DNA from: an uncultured Eggerthellaceae bacterium
GTDB taxonomy: Bacteria; Actinomycetota; Coriobacteriia; Coriobacteriales; Eggerthellaceae
Direction of reading: 5' to 3'
Assembly (NCBI GenBank): GCA_934645125.1
Contig: CAKUDT010000082.1
Span: 1 to 6,439, forward strand
Length of the DNA stretch: 6,439 nt
Below the pieces are notes generated by a model that saw only the letters and a program-made list of their open reading frames with translations, ran no database searches and was not told the origin of the DNA. A program made the position numbers and the translations under genes. This document shows positions 1 to 6,402 of this stretch, piece after piece. Each line of letters starts with the position of its first letter. Positions within the stretch are counted from its first letter, which is position 1.

Positions 1-35
1 GAATTGCACTTTGGACTAAACTAGCCTATCCACAA

Positions 36-78
36 GTGGGGAACTTTGTTGACAAAAGGTGGGGTAATTTGTCAACAA
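36..78. repeat. Tandem 20-bp units with dyad cores downstream of rnr, possible operators
   Basis: Two units, 36-55 and 59-78, match at 16 of 20 positions with a 23-base offset. Each runs GTGGGG, three variable bases, then a TTTGT-NN-ACAA core. Because the core is nearly self-complementary, the pair also forms a perfect 11-bp inverted repeat, TTGTTGACAAA at 46-56 and TTTGTCAACAA at 68-78, around an 11-base spacer. The arms are AT-rich and no T-run follows on either strand, so a standard intrinsic terminator is unlikely. Spacing of about two helical turns fits paired sites for a dimeric DNA-binding protein acting on a gene beyond the left edge. Each arm contains TTGACA, but no matching -10 box was found at 16-18 bases on either strand. 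The rest of the 86-base region shows no gene. Confidence 0.45.
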
Positions 79-86
79 TGAAGGTG

Positions 87-2276
87 CTATTTGACCTGGT
101 TGCGGCAGAGTTTGAACGTAAGGTTGCGTGTTAGGGGGTCGGCAGAGCTCAAGACAACTGCTACACGCTGCGCCAGGCGATACAACGTGCCGCTCTCTTC
201 GCCCGTAAGCGTATGATGCACGCCATCGAAAATGAAATACTCCTGGCCCAGCTCTTTGAGCGGTAACAACCCTTCCGCCGTGTTATCAAGTCGCACGTAC
301 ACGCCATACGATGCCACGCCAGATATGGTCGCAGAAAAGCTCTGCCCCACGAACTGCTGCATGTACTCCACCAGCAAATACTCGTGCGATTCACACGATA
401 CCTTTTCAGCCAAGCGCTCCATTTTCGAGGAATGCTCCGCCAGCCACGCAAGCTGAGACACCTCTTGCGCCACCGCTTTCTTCTGCTCGGGCGGCAACGC
501 GCCCAACCGACGCTTCTCCAAATGCGCCTTCAGCATGCGATGCACAACTAAATCGGGATAACGCCTGATAGGGCTTGTGAAATGCAAGTATTCATCGGCC
601 GCCAAGCCAAAATGACCCTCGCACGTAGGGCTATAAACGGCTTGCTTCATGGCGCGCAACATTACATTGGACACCAGCTCTTCTTCCGCACGTCCACGCG
701 AAAGCTCGAGCACTTTTTGAATTTGGAAACTGTTGCCTTGCGAGAACAGCATCTTGTTGACCTGGGAAAACCAGGGGAATTCCTCAAGCAGCGGCACAAG
801 CGACGCGCAATTCATGGGAAGCGGCGCCTCATGCACGCGGAACAGCCCGGGAATACCGTTCTCGATTAAATAATGCGCAACAGCCTGATTTGCCATGAGC
901 ATGGCTTCCTCGACAAGCTGCGTTGCGTTGTTCTTCTCATGCAGCTCAACCGCGATAGGCTCACGCTGTTCGTTGAGCTTCATTTTTGCTTCTACCTGGG
1001 AAAACTCGGGAGCACCTAGCTTGTGGCGACGCTTACGACGCATTTGCGCAATGGCATCCAGCACAAAAAGCCGCTGCTCAATACTCGCGAACGCCTCCGT
1101 AGCCTCCGCACCCGCGGCGCCAGTTGCTCCCGCATCCGCAGCCTCCGCACCCGCGGCGGGGTCGGCGACACCCGCACCAACGGCTTCCGTCTCCGCGCCG
1201 CCCGCCGCAGCCGCGCACCCCTCTGCCACCAGCAAATCGCGCACTTCCGCATAGTTCATGCGACGACGCGACTCCATAAGCGCCGGGTAAATATCAACGC
1301 CTACCACTTCCGCTTGCTCATCAAGATACAAGTCAACCGTCATGCAGCGACGCGCCACACCCGGTTTCAGCGAGCAAATATCGTTCGAGAGCTCTTCGGG
1401 CAACATGGGCAGCACGCGGTCAACCAGATACACGCTAGTCGCGCGACGCCGTGCATCCAAATCAATGGAAGAATCCCAGGGAACATAATGCGCCACATCG
1501 GCAATGTGCACGCCTAAACGCCATGCAATACGCGTACCACCTGCGCCAACGCGACCTTGCGCAACATCGCCCCCCGCACGTTCAAGCGAAAGCGCATCGT
1601 CGAAATCTCGCGCATCTTCCGGATCGATGGTAAATACCACGCGGTCGCGAATATCGCGATACCCATGGCTCAATGCATCAAGCTCATCGACGCGCGCATC
1701 TTGCGCTTGCGCCTGCGCGCCTTCGGAAAACACCGTTTCCAAGCTGTTCCGCTCAATCAGCGCGTCAACAATGAACCGCTGCTTTTGGCCTTCGTCAAGC
1801 ACTTCCTCGATAACACCGGTAGCCGCCGTGCGCCCTGTGGGAAACGTTGTGATGCGCACGCGCACCAGCGCGCCATCGGGAATAGTCGGGTTATCTTTGC
1901 GCAGTGTGAAAATGTCGTGCTGCATGCGATAATCAAGCGGCACGATCACACCGAACGGCTCAACCACATCGTAGCGACCCACTACCGTCTCATGCGCGCG
2001 ATCGATAACGCGCACCACGCGAGCAGCGGGACTTTCCTTGCTTGACACCCATTGCAGTTTATCCCGGTCGTAAACAGAATTTCGCCCTTGCGTTTTATGC
2101 GGAAGCGGTGCGACCTCAACCAAGTCGCCATCGAACGCGCCGTTCATCTTCTTCTCGGGGACGAAAAACTCCCCTTCAGAGGTGCGCACGAATCCGTAGC
2201 CATCGGCATACACCGTAAGCGTGCCCGTGGGGTACATCTGCGCACTGCGGCGCACATGAGCGCGAGATCGACCCAT
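87..2276 (-). CDS. rnr: Ribonuclease R (RNase II/RNB family 3'-5' exoribonuclease)
   Basis: RNase R degrades RNA from the 3' end, including structured RNA, rRNA fragments and mRNAs released by trans-translation. Its 729 residues include cold-shock domain 1 at about 15-56 (GYGFVRT, FFVPEKKMNGAFDGD), cold-shock domain 2 at about 84-155, the RNB domain at about 205-585 and S1 at about 645-725. The metal-binding set is complete: TIDPEDARDFDDA holds Asp218, Asp224, Asp226 and Asp227. LGVHIADVAHYV (254-265) and HFGLAADEYLHFTSPIRRYPDL (555-576) are also present. It lacks the N-terminal helix-turn-helix region and the lysine-rich tail of E. coli RNase R, ending a few residues after S1. Two insertions stand out: about 19 Gly-rich residues at 232-250 and about 45 Ala/Gly/Glu-rich residues at 352-396. 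The ATG lies three bases after the preceding stop, with a weak AGGT nine bases upstream, which suggests translational coupling. In many Gram-positives smpB follows; here that would be beyond the left edge. Confidence 0.96.
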   Translation of the reverse strand: MGRSRAHVRRSAQMYPTGTLTVYADGYGFVRTSEGEFFVPEKKMNGAFDGDLVEVAPLPHKTQGRNSVYDRDKLQWVSSKESPAARVVRVIDRAHETVVGRYDVVEPFGVIVPLDYRMQHDIFTLRKDNPTIPDGALVRVRITTFPTGRTAATGVIEEVLDEGQKQRFIVDALIERNSLETVFSEGAQAQAQDARVDELDALSHGYRDIRDRVVFTIDPEDARDFDDALSLERAGGDVAQGRVGAGGTRIAWRLGVHIADVAHYVPWDSSIDLDARRRATSVYLVDRVLPMLPEELSNDICSLKPGVARRCMTVDLYLDEQAEVVGVDIYPALMESRRRMNYAEVRDLLVAEGCAAAAGGAETEAVGAGVADPAAGAEAADAGATGAAGAEATEAFASIEQRLFVLDAIAQMRRKRRHKLGAPEFSQVEAKMKLNEQREPIAVELHEKNNATQLVEEAMLMANQAVAHYLIENGIPGLFRVHEAPLPMNCASLVPLLEEFPWFSQVNKMLFSQGNSFQIQKVLELSRGRAEEELVSNVMLRAMKQAVYSPTCEGHFGLAADEYLHFTSPIRRYPDLVVHRMLKAHLEKRRLGALPPEQKKAVAQEVSQLAWLAEHSSKMERLAEKVSCESHEYLLVEYMQQFVGQSFSATISGVASYGVYVRLDNTAEGLLPLKELGQEYFIFDGVHHTLTGEESGTLYRLAQRVAVVLSSADPLTRNLTFKLCRNQVK
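1101..1158 (-). repeat. 19-bp exact direct repeat inside rnr
   Basis: The 19 bases at 1101-1119 recur exactly at 1140-1158, offset by 39 bases (13 codons). In the protein this is AAGAEA occurring twice, 13 residues apart, within the low-complexity insertion of the RNB domain. An in-frame offset and a GC-rich run suggest growth by replication slippage or unequal recombination. Confidence 0.85.
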
Positions 2277-2286
2277 GTACTAGTAC
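2277..2286. repeat. 10-bp palindrome at the ctpA-rnr junction
   Basis: GTACTAGTAC is a perfect palindrome that holds the TAG stop of the S41 gene and fills the space between the weak AGG of the rnr ribosome binding site (2288-2286) and its ATG (2276). In RNA it could at most form a very short fold, so any effect on rnr initiation is speculative. Confidence 0.4.
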
Positions 2287-3560
2287 CTATTTTGCGAAGC
2301 GGCCATATCCACGGCCAGGGACTTCTGATTGTCGGCATCGCCTTCCAGCGAAACGTGGATGTCGGGCGAAATACCCGAACCGTCAATCTCATAACCCAGC
2401 GGCGTCTTATACTTTGCCGCCGTGTAGCGCAGCGCGCCACCGAAAGAAAGCTCGCGCGTAACTTGCATGGTTCCCTTGCCCATAGTGGTATCGCCCACAA
2501 TCGTGGCTCGCTTGCTATCCTGAAGCGCACCGGCAATCACTTCTGCAGCAGCCGCGGTCTTATCGTTGACCAGCACATACAGCGGCGCATCGGTGATAGC
2601 GGCACTCGACACGGCTTTCGTGGTAGTCGCGCCGTTCGAGTCAATTTGCACAATTGTGCCACTCTTCATGAACAAGTTCGCAATATCAACCGCCTGGGTA
2701 AGATAGCCGCCCGGGCAATCACGCAGGTCAAGAACGAACGAAAGAGCACCCGAAGCTGCAAGGGATTTCACCGCATCGGATACCAGCGAAGAAGAATTCT
2801 GCGTGATTTGGGCAACCTTGATAACGCCCACGTCTTCGCTGGTCAGCTCAGTCTCAACGTTTTTCTCTTTATATTGCGAGCAGTGGAGCGTTACCGTGAA
2901 TTCTTCGCCACTTTCCGCACCCGTTGAGCTGGGACGGCGCCATGTGGTTACCACAGAGCTGCCCGCCTCGCGGAAAATCGTGTTATTCACTTCGCTGGCC
3001 GTCATGCCTTGGGTGCGCGCGCCATCGATTGCCACAATGACATCGCCTATCTGAACGCCCGAACCAGCCGCAACAGAATCGGCAAACACGTCGGCCGCAT
3101 AGACCGTCTCGCCCTGCTCTGCGAAAATTACGCCAATACCCACGTAATCGGTGGTGGATAAATCTTGCAGGAACTTCTGGTAACGCTCGCTGTCCAAATA
3201 ACGTGCGTACGGATCTTCGATATCCGCCAGTAACGCGTTGATCAGCGACGTTGTTGCCACGTTCAGATCGTACTCGTCAAGGCTTTCCTTCTCGAGCGTG
3301 CCCTGCACTTCCGCAATACGCGCCGCAAGCGAGTCGTACGTATTTCCCGAAATCGTCTGTCCCGGATTGACTTGCGTGCTAGTGGTAGCGCCAATGCCCA
3401 AACGCTTCATCAAAGGCTCGTTACCACGCAGCAAAAAACCACCCGCGAACGCGATTGCGAAAACCAAAATAACCGTGAAAATACGCGCCGCCCGTCTCAC
3501 CTGCATGTTTTCGAGACGGGCTGCGTTTTGCTCACGTTTTGTTTCACCGTGCTTTGCCAT
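2280..3560 (-). CDS. S41 (CtpA-like) family protein with PDZ domain, probable pseudoprotease
   Basis: This is a C-terminal processing peptidase homologue, 426 residues. A basic cytoplasmic tail of about 25 residues is followed by one membrane segment at about 27-45, placing the rest outside the cell. A helical region at 75-135 precedes a PDZ domain at about 136-210 (GIGVIF, SGVQIGDVIVAIDG). The S41 fold follows, with DLRDCPGGYL at 278-287 and VNDKTAAAAEVIAGALQD at 331-348. In the active-site core, E. coli Prc has S-A-S430-A-S-E; aligned on the shared Glu (here Glu340), the catalytic serine position is Ala337 (codon GCT, 2550-2552). The lysine partner is kept (Lys362 in GDTTMGKGTMQ), as is Asp348 at the end of ALQD. 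The frame is intact, so this is a residue loss rather than a decayed gene, and proteolysis is not expected. The position usually Asn before PGG is Cys282. It starts 19 bases after ftsX, with AGGT eight bases before ATG, and ends three bases before rnr. It may bind C-terminal tails or act as a scaffold with FtsEX; that is inference. Confidence 0.9.
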   Translation of the reverse strand: MAKHGETKREQNAARLENMQVRRAARIFTVILVFAIAFAGGFLLRGNEPLMKRLGIGATTSTQVNPGQTISGNTYDSLAARIAEVQGTLEKESLDEYDLNVATTSLINALLADIEDPYARYLDSERYQKFLQDLSTTDYVGIGVIFAEQGETVYAADVFADSVAAGSGVQIGDVIVAIDGARTQGMTASEVNNTIFREAGSSVVTTWRRPSSTGAESGEEFTVTLHCSQYKEKNVETELTSEDVGVIKVAQITQNSSSLVSDAVKSLAASGALSFVLDLRDCPGGYLTQAVDIANLFMKSGTIVQIDSNGATTTKAVSSAAITDAPLYVLVNDKTAAAAEVIAGALQDSKRATIVGDTTMGKGTMQVTRELSFGGALRYTAAKYKTPLGYEIDGSGISPDIHVSLEGDADNQKSLAVDMAASQNRY

Positions 3561-3579
3561 GTTGACTGACCTGTGCTGA

Positions 3580-4500
3580 CTACACCTTTAAGTGGCGGCG
3601 CATGGAGAACGCCGAACCCAAAAGACCAATAACCAAACCAGCAACTACCAGAGCCACATAAATAACGGCAATGGTATTCACCGACATTTCCATGGGCAGC
3701 CACGCGAACGTGTTCGCCAACTGCGTAAGGCCGAAGCGGCGCACCAGCTCAAGCACCAGAATGGCCAACACGGAACCCAGTAGCGAATGAATTGCGGCCT
3801 CCATAAGGAAAGGCCCACGAATGAAGCCGTTGGAAGCACCTACCAAACGCATGATGGAGATTTCCTTGCGGCGCGCCATAATGGCCAAGCGAATAGTGTT
3901 GTTGATGAAGATCAACGCGATGACAATCAGCAACACGATAACGGCAACGCCGATATAGCGAGCGTAATTAATCACCGACAGCAAACGCTCAACGGTCTTC
4001 TGGCCGTATTTCACGGAATCGGAAGGGTCGGCAGTATTATCGCAAATCTTGGCAAACGTAGAGTTCGACTCAATCTGCTCGGCAATCGTGATGACCTGCT
4101 GCGCATCCGACAGCGAGACATTCACCGATGCCGGCAGCGGATTGCTTCCTTCATCCAGCTGATCAACAATTTCCGGGTTCGCAACGGAGCCGCGGAAGTT
4201 CTCCAAAGCCTGCTCCTTCGTGGTGAAGCTTACGCTCTCCACGCCATCAAGACCTTTCAGCCAATTCTCGAATTGCGTGACTTCCGTAGACGATTCCTTG
4301 TAGTTATCGCCAATGTAGCACGTGATGGAAATCTCGCTTTCAACGGATTCCACAATGTTGTTTACCACCACGCCAGCCATGAAGAACACGCCGATCATAA
4401 CTAGCGACAGGAAAATGGTGATGATAGAACCAAGCGCGGTTGACAGGTTACGCTTAAAACCAACCAGCGCCTCTTTGATGAAATATGCAAAACTACGCAT
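3580..4500 (-). CDS. ftsX: Cell division protein FtsX (permease-like subunit)
   Basis: FtsX is the membrane partner of FtsE. It does not transport; it relays ATPase-driven movement through its outer loop to a peptidoglycan hydrolase or its activator. The protein has 306 residues, normal for Gram-positive FtsX. A basic N-terminus ([10 protein letters not shown]) precedes TM1 at about 25-48. The outer domain covers about 49-178 and carries the family motif NPLPASVNV at 120-128. TM2 is at about 181-204, then comes the conserved cytoplasmic stretch [23 protein letters not shown] at 201-223 with the coupling region to FtsE. TM3 is at about 229-252 and TM4 at about 276-298. The start overlaps the ftsE stop by 8 bases; GAGGGG lies 12 bases upstream, a little far, so coupling to ftsE translation probably matters. 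Two cysteines (61 and 153) fall in the outer domain. The next gene begins 19 bases after the stop. Confidence 0.95.
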   Translation of the reverse strand: MRSFAYFIKEALVGFKRNLSTALGSIITIFLSLVMIGVFFMAGVVVNNIVESVESEISITCYIGDNYKESSTEVTQFENWLKGLDGVESVSFTTKEQALENFRGSVANPEIVDQLDEGSNPLPASVNVSLSDAQQVITIAEQIESNSTFAKICDNTADPSDSVKYGQKTVERLLSVINYARYIGVAVIVLLIVIALIFINNTIRLAIMARRKEISIMRLVGASNGFIRGPFLMEAAIHSLLGSVLAILVLELVRRFGLTQLANTFAWLPMEMSVNTIAVIYVALVVAGLVIGLLGSAFSMRRHLKV

Positions 4501-5377
4501 CGAAACCGTACACCCCTCGATCTTGGTCGCGCGTCAAATGTCCTCGATCCAACGCAATAACGCGGCGGCGCATGTTGTCTACCATCTCGCGGTCATGCGT
4601 TGCCACCAGCACCGTTGTACCCGTGCGGTTAATGCGCTCCAGCAAATCCATAATGCCGCGCGAGGTTTGAGGGTCAAGGTTTCCCGTGGGTTCATCGCAA
4701 ATCAGCATAGGAGGCCTGTTCACAATAGCACGCGCAATAGAAACGCGCTGTTGCTCGCCGCCAGAAAGCTGATCAGGCATTTTGTTCATTTTCTCCTGCA
4801 AGCCAACCAAGCGCAGAACTTCGGGCACCTGCGTTTTAATAACGTGGCGGCTCTTGCCGATTACTTCCAGCGCAAACGCGACGTTCTCGAACACTGTCTT
4901 GTTGGGAAGCAGCTTGAAGTCCTGGAACACACAGCCGATGTTGCGGCGCAAATACGGCACGCGCCAGTCGCGCATGGTGGACAAGTCCTCGTTCGCGATG
5001 TAAATATGACCGCTGGTAGGCTTGACTTCGCGCGTGATGGTCTTGATGAAGGTAGATTTACCGGAACCAGAATGGCCCACCAAGAACAGGAACTCGCCCG
5101 CGTAAATCTCCAAGCTCACGTCTTCCAACGCAGGTTTGTTCGGCTGAGCAGGATATACTTTTGTTACATGATCAAATACAATGACCGGGCTTCCTTGGCG
5201 CTGCGGCGCAGGAACTGCTTCGAGCTTGGGCAGCGTGGATGTTAGGTCGGGCTTTCTTGAAGAAGCCAGCTGACCAGCACGCGGAGCAGTTGCGGGACGC
5301 GCGTGAGAAGCACGCACCTTTCGCACCTGACCGGTGGTCTGACCAGCGGCATCACTCACATTTTGATTATCTGTCAC
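4493..5377 (-). CDS. ftsE: Cell division ATP-binding protein FtsE, with N-terminal extension
   Basis: FtsE is the cytoplasmic ATPase of the FtsEX complex, which couples ATP hydrolysis to activation of peptidoglycan hydrolases outside the membrane. The ABC core begins near residue 64 ([13 protein letters not shown]). It contains Walker [10 protein letters not shown] at 101-109, the Q-loop Gln152 in [10 protein letters not shown], the signature LSGGEQQ at 204-210, Walker B MLICDE at 224-229 with Glu229, and the H-loop His261. VFQDFKLL and the ftsX neighbour point to FtsE rather than a LolD/MacB-type ATPase. The total of 294 residues exceeds the usual 220-230 because of about 63 extra N-terminal residues, basic and rich in Ala, Pro, Ser and Thr, that look disordered. 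The start is GTG at 5377, with GGAG six bases upstream; I saw no ATG, GTG or TTG start close to the core. The gene follows transketolase by 50 bases and overlaps ftsX by 8. The family call is firm; the role of the extension is unknown. Confidence 0.95.
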   Translation of the reverse strand: MTDNQNVSDAAGQTTGQVRKVRASHARPATAPRAGQLASSRKPDLTSTLPKLEAVPAPQRQGSPVIVFDHVTKVYPAQPNKPALEDVSLEIYAGEFLFLVGHSGSGKSTFIKTITREVKPTSGHIYIANEDLSTMRDWRVPYLRRNIGCVFQDFKLLPNKTVFENVAFALEVIGKSRHVIKTQVPEVLRLVGLQEKMNKMPDQLSGGEQQRVSIARAIVNRPPMLICDEPTGNLDPQTSRGIMDLLERINRTGTTVLVATHDREMVDNMRRRVIALDRGHLTRDQDRGVYGFDA

Positions 5378-5383
5378 AGAATG

Positions 5384-5387
5384 CTCC
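5384..5387 (-). promoter_or_regulatory. Ribosome binding site of ftsE (decides the GTG start)
   Basis: GGAG (within CGGAG) lies six bases before the GTG at 5377-5375. This good spacing is the main reason to accept the GTG, and so the long N-terminal extension of FtsE, as real. The 50-base gap to the transketolase stop has no convincing terminator: the only fold seen is a 4-bp CTGA/TCAG hairpin at 5404-5416. Read-through from the transketolase genes is therefore possible. Confidence 0.6.
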
Positions 5388-5427
5388 GTTCGTATAATGT
5401 TCGCTGAGACAATCAGATTTTAGCAGA

Positions 5428-6402
5428 CTAGTGACGAGCCATAACATTTTTCACAGCTTCAACAATGGCGGCGGCATCAAGCTTGAAGTACGCCATAAGT
5501 TCCTGGAACTCGCCCGACTTGCCAAAACGATCTTTCATGGCAACAAACTCGCACGGCGTGGGGCTCTTCGTTGCAAGCAGTTCGGACACTGCACTGCACA
5601 GGCCGCCGTACTGGGAATGCTCTTCGGCCACCACAACGCAGCCCGTCTTTTCCACAGAAGCGAGAATGGTCTCTTCATCAAGCGGTTTCACCGAGAAGGC
5701 ATCAACAACTTCAGCAGAAATCCCCTGTTCATCCAACAAATCAGCAGCAACAAGTGCTTCGCGGATCTCAACGCCGTTCGCAACAATGGTCACATCGGTA
5801 CCTTCGCGCAGAACGTATGCACGACCGAGCTCAAGCTCTACGTCATCGGCATACACGCACGGCACCGTAGCGCGACCCATGCGCACATACACGGGGCCGG
5901 GGGTCTGCGCAGCAAGACGCAACGCAGCGCGGGCAGCAGCGTAATCGGCAGGTACGAGCACCTTCATGTTCGGCAGCACGCGCATAAGCGCTACGTCTTC
6001 GAGCATCTGATGCGTACCGCCGTCGGGACCTACAGAAATGCCAGCATGCGTGGGCGCAATCTTCACGTTCAGGTTGCTGTAGCACACGGTGTTGCGAATC
6101 TGATCGTAAACGCGGCCCGTGCCAAACACGGCGAAGGAACCGGTGTAGGCAATGTTGCCCGTAAGAGAAAGACCTGCGGCAACGTCAATCATGTCCTGCT
6201 CGGCAATGCCGCAGTTGAACAGGCGTTCGGCGTTTTCCGGACAGGCCTGCGCAAACTTCTTCGTAGTGGTGGATCCGGTCAAATCGGCGTCAACCGCAAC
6301 AACGGGAACGCCTTCTGCGGCGAGCTCTGCCAGCGTTACGCCGAACGCAGCGCGCGTAGCTTTCTTCTGAGCAGATTGCTCTGCGGTGGCCAATTTAACC
6401 AT
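5428..6402 (-). CDS. Transketolase, C-terminal subunit
   Basis: This is the pyrimidine-binding plus C-terminal half of a split transketolase, 324 residues, the usual length for the family. With the N-terminal subunit encoded just upstream it should form the cytoplasmic enzyme that moves two-carbon ketol units between sugar phosphates in the non-oxidative pentose phosphate pathway. The Pyr domain spans about residues 12-175. It includes GIAEQDM at 65-71, whose Glu68 should be the glutamate that activates the thiamine diphosphate aminopyrimidine ring. It also includes the conserved stretch PTHAGISVGPDGGTHQ at 117-132. The transketolase C-terminal domain covers about 190-315. The ATG start is preceded by AAGGTGAT five bases upstream and overlaps the end of the N-subunit gene by 8 bases, so the two are probably translationally coupled in near 1:1 ratio. 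A DXS-like or pyruvate dehydrogenase beta assignment is less likely given the length and the PDGGTHQ motif. The family is secure; the exact substrate range is inferred. Confidence 0.93.
   Translation of the reverse strand: MVKLATAEQSAQKKATRAAFGVTLAELAAEGVPVVAVDADLTGSTTTKKFAQACPENAERLFNCGIAEQDMIDVAAGLSLTGNIAYTGSFAVFGTGRVYDQIRNTVCYSNLNVKIAPTHAGISVGPDGGTHQMLEDVALMRVLPNMKVLVPADYAAARAALRLAAQTPGPVYVRMGRATVPCVYADDVELELGRAYVLREGTDVTIVANGVEIREALVAADLLDEQGISAEVVDAFSVKPLDEETILASVEKTGCVVVAEEHSQYGGLCSAVSELLATKSPTPCEFVAMKDRFGKSGEFQELMAYFKLDAAAIVEAVKNVMARH

Noticed and set aside
26..34. CTATCCACA, one mismatch from a DnaA box
   Set aside because: A single imperfect 9-mer without neighbouring boxes or an AT-rich unwinding region is expected by chance and does not support an origin.
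46..78. Inverted repeat read as an intrinsic terminator of the operon
   Set aside because: The stem has only three G/C pairs of eleven, the loop is 11 bases, and no T-run follows on either strand.
3..134. A plus-strand frame open from the left edge to a TAG at 132-134, which could be the tail of a convergent gene overlapping the end of rnr
   Set aside because: About 43 codons without a stop are quite likely by chance, no homology was recognised, and much of it covers the repeat units and the coding end of rnr. It cannot be settled without sequence to the left.
2052..2927. Plus-strand open frame of 291 codons crossing the rnr and S41 genes
   Set aside because: It runs antisense through two well-supported genes, is rich in Arg and His as antisense frames of such genes often are, and shows no known motif.
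2280..3560. The S41 gene as a pseudogene because of the lost serine
   Set aside because: The frame is full length with intact anchor, PDZ, lysine partner and coupling to both neighbours, so it is kept as a coding gene for a probably inactive protein.
4322..5245. Plus-strand open frame of 307 codons opposite ftsE and the start of ftsX
   Set aside because: The opposite strand holds ftsE with all ABC motifs. The plus-strand product has no recognisable domain and is a shadow of GC-biased codon use.
5393..5398. Perfect TATAAT on the plus strand in the transketolase-ftsE gap
   Set aside because: The best -35 candidate (CTGTCA, 5371-5376, 16-base spacing) matches only four of six bases, and it would drive transcription antisense to the transketolase gene. 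On the minus strand, where a promoter for ftsE would make sense, no good -10/-35 pair was found.
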